From positions 233,434,628-233,498,627 of the forward strand of contig OW240912.1 in NCBI GenBank assembly GCA_933207985.1: 64,000 bases of DNA, read 5' to 3'. Both the position numbers and the translations under genes were made by a program. Shown one piece after another: positions 23,446-33,362 of the stretch (positions within the stretch are counted from its first letter, which is position 1; the number at the start of each line of letters is the position of its first letter). The notes beneath the pieces are model-generated. The model had not been told where the DNA came from and did not search any database. It saw only the letters and a program-made list of their open reading frames with translations. This DNA comes from Pelobates cultripes. Its lineage: Eukaryota > Chordata > Amphibia > Anura > Pelobatidae.

Positions 23446-25061
23446 TACAGTTGCAAGAAAAGGTATGTGAACCTTTTGGAATGATATGGATTTCTGCACA
23501 AATTGGTCATAAAATGTGATCTGATCATCATCTAAGTCCCAACAATAGACAATCACAGTCTGCTTAAACTAATAACACACAAATAATGAAATGTTGCCAT
23601 GTTTTTATTGAACACACCATGTAAACATTCACAGTGCAGGTGGGAAAAGTATGTAAACCCCTAGACTAATGACATCTCCAAGAGCTAATTGGAGTGAGAT
23701 GTCAGCCAACTGGAGTCCAATCAATGAGATGAGATTGGAGGTGTTGGTTACAGCTGCCCTGCCATATAAAAAACACACACCAGTTCTGGGTTTGCTTTTC
23801 ACAAGAAGCATTGCCTGATGTGAATGATGCCTTGCACAAAAGAGCTCTCAGAAGACCTACGATTAAGAATTGTTGACTTGCATAAAGCTGGAAAAGGGTT
23901 ATAAAAGTATCTCCAAAAGCATTGCTGTTCATCAGTCCATGGTAAGACAAATTGTCTATAAATGGAGAAAGTTCAGCACTGCTGCTACTCTCCCTAGGAG
24001 TGGCCGTCCTGTAAAGATGACTGCAAGAGCACAGCGCAGACTGCTCAATGAGGTGAAGAAGAATCCTAGAGTGTCAGCTAAAGACTTACAAAAGTCACTG
24101 GCAAATGCTAACATCCCTGTTAGCGAATCTACAATACGTAAAACACTAAACAAGAATGGATTTCATGGGAGGATACCACAGAGGAAGCCACTGCTGTCCA
24201 AACAAAACATTGCTGCATGTTTACAGTTTGCACAAGAGCACCTGGATGTTCCACAGTAGTACTGACAAAATATTCTGTGGACAGATGAAACCAAAGTTGA
24301 GTTATTTGGAAGAAACACACAACACTATGTGTGGCGAAAAAAAGGCACAGCACACCAACATCAAAACCTCATCCTAACTGTGAAGTATGGTGGTGGGGGC
24401 ATCATGGTTTGGGGCTGCTTTGCTGCGTCAGGGCCTGGACGGATTGCTATCATCGAAGGAAAAATGAATTCCCAAGTTTATCAAGACATTTTGCAGGAGA
24501 ACTTAAGGCCATCTGTCTACCAGCTGAAGCTCAACAGAAGATTGGTGTTGCAACAGGACAATGACCCAAAGCATAGAAGTAAATCAACAGAATGGCTTAA
24601 ACAGAAGAAAATACGCCTTCTGAAGCAGCCCAGTCAGAGTTCTGACCTCAACCCGATTGAGATGCTGTGGCATGACCTCAAGAAAGCGATTCACACCAGA
24701 CATCCCAAGAATATTGCTGAACTGAAACAGTTCTGTAAAGAGGAATGGTCAAGAATTACTCCTGACCGTTGTGCACGTCTAATCTGCAACTACAGGAAAC
24801 GTTTGGTTGAAGTTATTGCTACCAAAGGAGGTTCAACCAGTTATTAAATCCAAGGGTTCACATATTTTTTCCACCTGCACTGTGAATGTTTACATGGTGT
24901 GTTCATTAAAACATGTAAACATGTCATTCTTTGTGTGTTATTAGTTTAAGCAGACTGTGATTGTCTATTGTTGTGATGATGATCAGATCACATTTTATGA
25001 CCAATTTGAGCAGAAATCCATATCATTCCAAAGGGTTCACATACTTTTTCTTGCAACTGTA
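23446..25061 (+). mobile_element. Nearly full-length Tc1-like transposon with ~195-bp terminal inverted repeats
   Basis: The element is 1616 bp. Ends are TACAGTTGCAAGAAAAGGTA and its inverted copy at a TA target. The inverted repeats extend about 195 bases inward, to the block gcaggtgg / ccacctgc. The single transposase gene (separate entry) is broken. The outermost repeat sequence recurs near the inner end of each arm (ggtatgtgaacc outside, agtatgtaaacc inside), as in the IR/DR arrangement of Sleeping Beauty-type elements. Confidence 0.95.
23824..24847 (+). pseudogene. Tc1-like transposase pseudogene (DDE type)
   Basis: Cut-and-paste transposase of about 340 codons. The start [20 protein letters not shown] leads into paired-like helix-turn-helix domains ([40 protein letters not shown]). 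The catalytic core shows LWTDETKVELFG (first Asp), the glycine-rich GGGGIMVWGCFAASG, LQQDNDPKHRSK (second Asp) and [10 protein letters not shown] (Glu). Defects: one extra A near 23891 shifts the frame; TAG at about 24257 and a TGA two codons later interrupt it (normally Gln and Trp). Spacing between second Asp and Glu is one residue short of the usual 34, because a codon is missing in KSTEWLK. Inactive. Confidence 0.93.
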
Positions 25062-25448
25062 AATTATCTTTATGTTCTTAAGGATTATTTCTCCAATTAT
25101 CTCTGCTTATATTGCCACAGAGATTGAAGTACAACAGAAACAAAAAGAAACTGCATGTCCTTCGGCTAAACTAAAGCTAATAATTATTATGAAACTTCTC
25201 TTTTTTTGCAAATATCTATATCTTCTAGCTATTTGTAAAAGATCCACAAATTCTTTGTACATTGTGTAGTGTTTTTATTGTGTGCATTATGGTAAAAGTT
25301 TACCTAGTGGAATATGACTTGGTAGAGGTTCTACTGTCAATAAAACTAAATATAAATGCATAAGTCATGGACCGTTGAAAACACATTATATAACAGGCAA
25401 ACAGTGTAAATGTTAATAATAAAGTGGTCTAACTGTGTATTCACATAC
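25062..25448. other. Intron between Tc1 element and AAA2 exon
   Basis: AT-rich, no feature seen. Confidence 0.5.
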
Positions 25449-25513
25449 CTCCCAGAAAAGTTGGAAGTTACCCGAGATCCTTATATATTCATTATTTTCC
25501 AAAACAATATAAT
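25449..25513 (-). CDS. Dynein heavy chain exon, AAA2 (VLENNEYIRI)
   Basis: A 65-base exon with a strong acceptor (gtttctttccgtag) and donor GGGAG|gtatgt, starting with two bases of a split codon and ending in phase 0. It encodes YIVLENNEYIRISGNFQLFW plus Glu. It corresponds to the dynein block LTLANGERIRL.....LLFE. Only one of the three frames is open across it, and that frame is the one demanded by both neighbours. Confidence 0.83.
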
Positions 25514-26776
25514 CTACGGAAAGAAACGTTGTTGGTTAATACTCATTCAATTTGGTTATTATTTATCTCTTGACAAGTTGAAGATAAACTTTTCTGGAAA
25601 TTTGTTTGGAAAACTACATTTTTTTTTAAATATTATTTTAAAATACGTATTATATTTGTGGTTTTAAGAGAGATGCTAAGCACATTTGGAACTAAAATTA
25701 AAAGTGTTTAATTATAAGTTTGTTGGTGTTAATAGTGTAAGCAAAATGTATTCCTCCTCCAAATATTTTTCCTTTTTTCAGACACGAATTTAACGTGCCC
25801 CTATACTCTTCATTTATGGATTCTCATATTCAAAATTAGGTTTTCATTTGATTACAAGTTCTAAATATTGAATGTATATACTCGTGAATGAGTGTGACAT
25901 TGTAATTTTTTTTTAAATCCTGTGATGCATGAAGACAGTCAGATCAAACAATTAAAATACATATACTATATTGAAATATACAAAGTAAAAATGAATACTT
26001 ATTGTAATGCATAATATTCTGATTAAGCATAATCAAAGGCCTAAATTTAATAAAGCAATACGTTAAATTTTTTTAAGGATACATGTGTAAATGTTGCCAT
26101 TAAAATGTGCAGGACTATATTTATCCTCTAATAGTACGGATCTGAATGTGGCCTTTGATAAAATCCAAGTCTACAAATCACAGATTGATTGGCCCAAACC
26201 AGGAGAGCTATATTTATACACACATACAGTACAGTATATGCATTCCCAATGAATTCCCATTTTTTGGCTTAGTTAGGGAATGAGCCACAACATCTCATCA
26301 ATGCTGATAACATGAGAAGCCTTTGAAACAGAAAAAGTGTTGATCTCCATTATAACTGAAATGGAAGGACTCAACTATCATATTGCATTTCAAAACCAAG
26401 AAAGTATTCTTGTTGTCTGATGTTTTCTTACATACACTGCGTATTCATGCTACATTACATAAAATATTAATTTAAAAAAAAACAAAACATTATTTGAATA
26501 AATTTTTCTAAAAATAAATTATTTAAAATGATTATGATGATTGCAAGCTTTTATCACACATAGAATGTGATTGTAAGTGGACAATACACCAATCTGCATT
26601 ACAGACATTCATCTGTTTGTATATTTGTACCTGGCTTAGGTTATTGTTGTTAACATTATCTTACAATACTTAGAACTGCATACATTATTTTATTTGCTGA
26701 ATGTGTTAACATTTCAACACTCGTATATCGAACTGAAATGTAAGTATTTTTTCAATTATTTGTTTAAAAATCTCAC

Positions 26777-26825
26777 CTGAACCACAAAACAAATTCTGCA
26801 TAAGTGCCATTTGATGGTCATCAAT
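26777..26825 (-). CDS. Dynein heavy chain microexon, AAA2
   Basis: At 49 bases this is the shortest exon of the set. Acceptor is tgcttcaatatag (weak pyrimidine tract) and donor TTCAG|gtgaga. It encodes IDDHQMALMQNLFCGS plus one base. It supplies the residues after Walker B where other dyneins read DALWVENMNSVMDDN. Likeness to the family is low, but it is the only segment between its neighbours that supplies the required phases (0 in, 1 out), and the joined codon GAT leads smoothly into YIVLENNEYI. Confidence 0.7.
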
Positions 26826-27835
26826 CTATATTGAAGCAATAAAGAGTTTATAGCCATGTTATAAGAACATTATAGTCAATTACAAGATTTCAAAGTATGC
26901 CAATCAAATCTTGAAAATACATGTATATGCCTGCAATCTATAAAATTGTTTCTGTCTATGGCAGTCTCATCTCATTTATACTTAGTAGATTGATTTTCAA
27001 GAGTGCTTCTGGGTAAAAATGTTAATCTATACAATATTTATGTTCTATAAATCAGAACACCTCTTGCCATAAAATGAATTAAGCATAAAGTTCTCACATG
27101 CAATTAAGGCAAGTGTAATATATATATTAATAAATAATCCCTAGCGCCAGCAGTACCTTTGGCTAAATACATATAATTTTTTATATGCAGTAGACGCAGC
27201 CCATAAGGAATGTTTTAGTCTGTTGACATATTTGGAGAAGATGTTAATTTCTCTAACCCTTCAGATATAAGAAATATTAGTTAGTCAAATCCAGGTCTAG
27301 AACCAGATCCATACTAATTTCTTAGAGAGACTTTACTAAAGTAAGAGTTGCTGGGAATTTAAGGTGAATTCAAAGAGATTTTCAAATTGATAAGTATTTT
27401 TTTAAACCAGCAAGCAAACACTTTTAAACAAACACACAAACTTAAAAAAAGCAAGAAAAACTTTGAAAAGCAAGTCTATAAATGTACTAACAGCTTGGTT
27501 GAATTCCATTGTTAGGTACACCTCTCAGCTAGGGGAGTTACTTCAGCCCTACCCCCTCTTACCCACCCATCTCAGTTTCAGACCAGTCTACTAATGACAG
27601 AAATAGAGCTTTATTGTGAGCACCAGGAAAGAGAACCCTAACATTGGAGCCTGCTCTACATGATCACACTGATCATACCACCTCTCTTCTCCCCCTTTCT
27701 GTATGTTGTGAGGTGTAGAGCTCTTCCAACTGCACTCTGAATCTGTAAGGAATGCCCAGGGCATGTTTCCATCATTCCTAGGGATAGGACACTGATTGGT
27801 TAGATCTTTATTAAGTGGAAAGCATAACAACAAAA

Positions 27836-27975
27836 AAAGGCAGGTAAATTATGAAAAATCATATTTACCTGCCCTTTTTCAGTCTGCAGAGTGAGGCAAT
27901 TGTCTTATTCAAAGCTAAAGCTTTTGAATGAGACAGTTATCTCAAAGTGATGCATATCCCTTTAAAGCTAAATCA
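27836..27975. repeat. Short MITE-like palindrome
   Basis: ggcaggtaaattatgaaaaa is followed by its inverted partner tcatatttacctgcc. The segment continues to a terminus-like atccctttaaa, resembling one end of the TTAA MITE group. Confidence 0.55.
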
Positions 27976-28111
27976 GTAAAACCAAAAACAGAAATTAATT
28001 TGAGAACGTCTCTAATTTGCCTATTTTGGTCTATATTTTTAAATTCACTTTTAATTCCCTGCAATTCACACTTCAGTGAATAATCTTGTTAAATAAAGTC
28101 CTTATACTCAC

Positions 28112-28211
28112 CTCACCCTCCAGGTGAAGAATATTCACTTGGTTGCCTTTAGCGGTTGTGCTCTGTCGATAATAACTTCTGAGCAATCTGGCCAACAATC
28201 CATCAACCCAT
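28112..28211 (-). CDS. Dynein heavy chain exon, AAA2 (RWVDGLL; Walker B region)
   Basis: One hundred bases, acceptor caatttcctctag and donor GGTGAG|gtgagt. The first base completes an Arg codon, giving RWVDGLLARLLRSYYRQ and later VNILHLEGE. WVDGLL is diagnostic for dynein AAA2. In other dyneins the Walker B strand reads ILFDGDVD; here it is ILHLEGE followed by ID from the next exon, so the acidic pair is Glu-x-Glu rather than Asp-x-Asp. The phase-0 end joins the short exon at 26777. Confidence 0.9.
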
Positions 28212-29814
28212 CTAGAGGAAATTGCAGAATAATATATAGCATAACTACAAAAAGAAATGCCATTTTGAAATACAATGTGGTCTGTTACATTACTGCACTG
28301 TTTCTTAACGTCATTCACATTCAGTACTTGAAATGAATGCCAGAATATATGTTACAGGTCTTGCCTATAATATATATCCATGTTTTATACTGGGCAACAC
28401 AAATAACAGTGAACGTGCTAACTAAGCAGTGTTTTAGATCTATATCTGAATTGTAAAATGAAAGCATTTATTAGGGATGAAAATTTGTTCAAACTGTTTT
28501 ATCAATGTGCAGACTGTGTTTTGCATATAAAATGCAATGTAAGCACACATCTAAGATCCTTGCTAATAGCTAGCATCAGGGATTATAGTCCGTACTACAG
28601 TAAGAAACATAGAAAATAGCCGTAAAACCAAATGATACAGTCTGGGACGGGCACTGCATCAGTAAGGACTTGCAAAACTCTGCTGACAGTTTTTTTACTA
28701 AACATCAGTCTTGTTTTTGCTAATTTGGTTGACTGGATTTGGCTCAATTCCCCTGCATTCAGTACTTAAAATTCCCATGTGGTTCACTGTATTCACCAAC
28801 AACTGACTTGAACCAGATTAATCTCTGCTATTTATTTATTTTGTGGATTCCATTAGACCAGGATTTATTTTAGTTGCACTTTTGCTATCTGTGCATTAAG
28901 TACAGGATGATATGTTTGTTTTTTACATGTAAATTCATGTCACACGGAAAAGATAAAGCCTCAAGCAACACTTGTTTCATCACAATAGAGAAAATCAATG
29001 TCTATTTCCCTTTATTGTTAATGGTACATGACCGTAGTCAATGTGCTTATGACAGATGACATGCTTATCTCCAGAACCTTTTTGCACTGGTGGGTTCTCT
29101 GTCATTGGAAAGTAACCTGTCATGGGAGAAATAAGATATCTCAAGAAACATGGTTAAATTATCTAGACTGGTAGAATTCTCTTTCAGATTTTTATCAGTG
29201 CCTCTTGACAATTACCCTCTATAGAATAATGATACAGAATTTTTGCCATGATATTAAATCAAGCTGTAGAGCAAGAATGTAACAAGGATCAATTAAAAAA
29301 AAAGATGCAATATAAACATTCTAAAGTTCCTTTAGGAATCTGTTTCAGCACCACAGACAGCAGCCAGTCTTTATTCTGAAAGTTTAGCTAATGATTTTCT
29401 AGTTATAAAAAGCTAACTCAAAAGTAAACATATAGCTATTCCGCAAAAGTGTTGACCCTGCTGTCTTCAAGCTTTTAAAGGAAATATTTGTTCATATTAA
29501 TGCTAAACCCTTCAGGTTGGTCAAAAACACAAACATTTCTAAGATGGCTATGTTATGTTTTCAGTCATTTGGGGATTTGCTTTATGTTTATTTAAAAATG
29601 TAGTTCACTCTTCTGATCTTACTAGATAAAAAAAAATCAGAATAAGGAACAGTGCACACACAGTTTTAAGTTTTACAAGGCTACTTAAAATCACCTATCT
29701 TAGCAAACAAATATCGGGATTCGGTTATAACATATGGCAACAAAAATGTGGGTACTACACTAATTTCAACATTGAAGATAAACATTCTAACAGCAATACT
29801 AACAGCAATTTTAA
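28212..29814. other. Intron, no feature seen
   Basis: About 1.6 kb of AT-rich intron upstream of the RWVDGLL exon. Confidence 0.5.
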
Positions 29815-30331
29815 TGGAGCATTTTAGTTACGAAGAAAGGTTAAAAAACATTATACAAATATATTCGGGGCCAGTACAAACCATTATCTGGAAATCTATT
29901 TATAAACAGGGCTATACATAGGACACGAGGTCACACATTTAGGCTGGAAGAAAGGAGATTTCATCTAAGGCAAAGAAAGGTTTTTTTACAGTAAGAGTAA
30001 TAAGGATATTGAATTCTTTGCCTGAAGAGGTGGTTTTATCAGAGTCCATACAGATGATTAAACTGCAATTGGATAAATGCTTGCAAAAACATAACATACA
30101 GGGATATAATTTCTAATAAGTGGGGTAATAGCTGCTTGATCCAAGGAGACATCTGACTGCTATTTTGGGCCAAGAAAGAATGTTTTCCTAATTTGTTGCA
30201 AAATTGCAAGCGCTACAGACTAGTTTTTTTGCCTTCTTTTGGATCAACAGCAAAAACATATGTGAGGAAGGCTGAACTTGATGGACGCAAGTCTCTTTTC
30301 AGCTATGTAACTATGTATGTAACTATGTAAT
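29815..30331 (+). mobile_element. CR1/L2-like LINE, 3-prime end, copy 1
   Basis: Starts with the SYEERLK-like block, jumps by deletion to ttcggggccagtacaaacca, and continues through coding sequence for RRFHLRQRKV and a 3-prime untranslated region. It ends with tandem repeats of the octamer ctatgtaa (30303-30330), the terminal repeat typical of CR1/L2 LINEs. Shares most of its length with 40745-41233. Confidence 0.88.
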
Positions 30332-30467
30332 ACTTACTGCTTAAACAGCTTCTGGAGACTCTCTTCAAATGTATTTTTTCTGTTGTCACCTCCAAATGGG
30401 CACTTGCAGAGAGGGGCAGGGTGTTCAACCAAAAGGAATCTGGTCAAGATTCCAAATATATACACAG

Positions 30468-30658
30468 AAAAGGGAATTCGGGGGCACACCTAAAAAATGC
30501 ATTTCTAAAGAGAGGTGCTGCTGTAAAGACCAAAATAAATGCAAAATATAGCACATATTCCTTAATCTGTGTTTTGTATATATTTTGGTCTTTACAGCAG
30601 CACTGCTGTTGAGAAATACACAATGCATGTTCTGGGTATGTGACCCAATTCCCTTTTG
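30468..30658. repeat. Long inverted repeat, ~85-bp arms
   Basis: Left arm aaaagggaattcgggggcac through gctgctgtaaagaccaaaat; right arm is its inverted copy (tttggtctttacagcagcac ... acccaattccctttt). The loop of about 25 bases is AT-rich. It abuts the GATA microsatellite. Confidence 0.88.
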
Positions 30659-30659
30659 T

Positions 30660-30773
<114 letters not shown>

Positions 30774-31563
30774 AATGCTTCTATGGTGCTAAGGTGAAGC
30801 ATTACTCTAAATGTGCATTTGTCAACTGGATTTCTGAAGTTACTAAAATGTGTAAGAAATGTTTAATAGACATCACCAAAGCCACTAAACAAGTGAAACG
30901 TTAGATACAAATGATCATATTAATAGTAATAAAAAGAAAACAAATATGTGTGTGGGAATGTGTGTAAAAACCTGGTGGTACATATCCTATACACAAACAG
31001 TAGCAGGGTAATTATGTGTCTGAATAAACTTTTAAAAAATATTATCATGAAAATTAACTCATAGAACAGGTACACTCAAACTGAAAAGTAAACAAAAAAA
31101 TGAATAGCTCATCTATTTTAAACAAAAAAATATTAAATTCATATTGTCACCAGCAGAAGATCACTTTATAATGTTACATATTCAATGCACCATTTTCATT
31201 TCCCTATAGTTGTGCATCCATAATTTGTAAACATATATTTTCTAAAGCCAGAAGGGTACATATTTAGTGTATGTAACTATATCCCTTGTCACATACTCCC
31301 TTATTGTTTTTTTAAAAGTGGCCCTTTTTGTGAACAATATATCATTCAAAATCATGTGACCCTTGAAAAGCAGTATTGGAATAAAGATAACATTGATACA
31401 ACAGCTTAAATCGATTATTCTTTAGCAATTCTAATGAACATTCATGTCAAAAGTCACTGATCTGAATCATGTCTTTATGACAGCCAAAAGGTCAGAGCCT
31501 TAAAACCACCATCTTGGCTGTTTAAATTATGTCTTTTATTGGTTTTGACATAATTCTTCTCAC

Positions 31564-31718
31564 CTTGACTCTTCATTCACAAACCCCAGAAGATGTCCAG
31601 GCTGGAGGGCATTGATGAAAACAGTATCTTTAATTATCTTTTTCTCTTCTTTCAGTGTTTCCATGTAGGCTTCTATACATTTTGTCTTCCCACATCCTGG
31701 AGGTCCTGTTATCACCAC
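31564..31718 (-). CDS. Dynein heavy chain exon, AAA2 Walker A (GPPGCGKT)
   Basis: This 155-base exon, acceptor ctcattaag and donor TCAAG|gtgaga, carries the nucleotide-binding P-loop of AAA2. The translation begins VVITGPPGCGKTKCIEAYME and ends LGFVNEES. The lysine and threonine of GxxGxGKT are present, so ATP or ADP binding at AAA2 is plausible. FVNEE matches the conserved LYGFVNEETRDWVDGLL segment that spans into the next exon. This is the single strongest piece of evidence that the locus is a dynein heavy chain. Confidence 0.93.
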
Positions 31719-31800
31719 CTTAATGAGAAAAAAATGAGGGGAAAAAATGTATATCTAAACAGTCTGTTAATTATTGTGCTCAATTCAGTTTAATGTCACA

Positions 31801-31888
31801 GATTCTTCTATAAAGTTTCAGAGTAGATAGGCACAATCAGAACAGATTCTTCTATAAAGTTTCAGAGTAGATAGGCACAATCAGATTC
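31801..31888. repeat. Tandem duplication, 2 x 44 bp
   Basis: The unit begins gattcttctataaagtttca; the copies are identical over about 44 bases. It lies in the 665-base intron between exons 32384 and 31718, about 85 bases from the Walker A exon acceptor. Confidence 0.93.
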
Positions 31889-32383
31889 CTATTCTCGTGC
31901 AGAGTTTACTCCCTGGTGATGCTTACACGCCTATCTTAATGAAAGGTAATTAATTAAAGCTTTGCATTTAAAAATTACAATTCTGTATTACTCGTGCATT
32001 GTACATCCTTGCTAATGCATAAACATTCCCACACACATATTTGCAAATTCACATATATTTGTGCACGCACACATTAATACATGCATATTCGTATAAGCAC
32101 ATGCATACACAAACACACATAATTATTACGATACTTTGTTTAGTCTGCCAGAAACAGCACTTTGTTTCTCATTTGCTCTATTTGATTAGGCAACCTGGAA
32201 GAACAACTCATTTGTTAGTGCTTTGTTGTCTGGGGCATGGTTAGGAAGTTTCCACTGATAATGGACAGTGTCCTATGCCAAGTGTCTATAGTTAGTGAGC
32301 TTCTAGCCTGCAGCAGCTACAATGAATCCAATAACTTTGATGATGCATTCAAATTAGTCATTATGAGATACATCTGTACTTAC

Positions 32384-32580
32384 TGTTTGGTACTTTAGTG
32401 CCAGCTGAACCAGATGGGAAACTTTGGATACAAATGTGTTACTGGGAAAAATATGACATTTTTCTATGGCTTTTATTATTGCATTTGGGACACTGGTATC
32501 TTCTGTACATTCAGATGAGGCAACCTGCTGGCCACAACCATATTTTGAAGTAACGACTGCAGGGATCAGACCATCTGGAG
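32384..32580 (-). CDS. Dynein heavy chain exon, AAA2 N-terminal part
   Basis: The exon has 197 bases, acceptor gttatgtgtttag and donor CAAACA|gtaagt, starting with two bases of a split codon and ending in phase 0. After a polar stretch it encodes NAIIKAIEKCHIFPSNTFVS and KVSHLVQLALKYQT. Dyneins have here ..L..AI......L.P...F..KVIQLYE.MLVRH, directly in front of the AAA2 Walker A. The next exon begins VVITGPPGCGKT, so the junction falls exactly at the first strand of the P-loop fold. Confidence 0.88.
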
Positions 32581-32913
32581 CTAAACACATAACAGATTTT
32601 ATGGTAGAAAATAGTTTATACTGCTGCACACACACAGGAAAAATATCTAATTTACAGAAAATTGTCTTTGTTTCGTCTAGCATATGCATTTAAAGTAAGC
32701 ATATTAAGTTTAACAGTCCAAAACAGGATAAATATATATTTATGCTTACCCTTCTTGCGCAGCAATCTGGCACAAAGTGAGTTAATTATCTCGCTCTGAT
32801 AGTAAGTTTAAAAATTAAACATTTGAATTAAAAAAAAAAGAAAAACATACAAAAAGAGAAATAAATGAGGAATATTGATGCTCTAATGTCTCCAGTGCTG
32901 CATGATTGCTTTA

Positions 32914-33300
32914 TTAAAAGGACACTCTAAAACCACCAGAGTTTGAAAGTGGCAAAACCACCAGAGTTGCTAGAGTTTAATGTAGGGGTTTTGGTGTAAA
33001 GAGAATGTCCCTGCAGTCTCAGCAATGTAAACACTGCTTTGTCTGTGAAAAAGCACTGTTTACATTGACTTGTAAGATTGCCTTTAGAGGCCTTCACTAG
33101 ACAGCCACTATAAGTGTTTCTTATAGTCATGCAATGTTTGCAGCATCCTTACATTCATCAAGAAGACCTCAAACACTCCACTAAGAGAAGACTTAGAATA
33201 ACGCATCTCTATGATGGGACGGAGATTGGGACAGCTCAGCAAAATCAGTGTGCCAAGAGATGAAAGGTGAGTACATCATTTTTATTTTTATTTTATATGG
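32914..33300. mobile_element. Degraded TTAA-type MITE
   Basis: ttaaaaggacactctaaaac with repeated accaccagag blocks, followed by gccactataagtg; composition and terminus resemble the TTAA MITE families at 3354, 8608 and 42143. The right end is not clear. Confidence 0.55.
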
Positions 33301-33362
33301 GGACTATGGCTTACGTTTTATTTTTTATGTTAGAGTTTCCCATTATGATTGGATGCATTGAG

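Larger units (their letters stand above)
25514..28111. other. Introns around the AAA2 microexon
   Basis: Apart from the 49-base exon at 26777-26825 and a MITE-like palindrome at 27836-27975, nothing recognisable. Confidence 0.5.
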
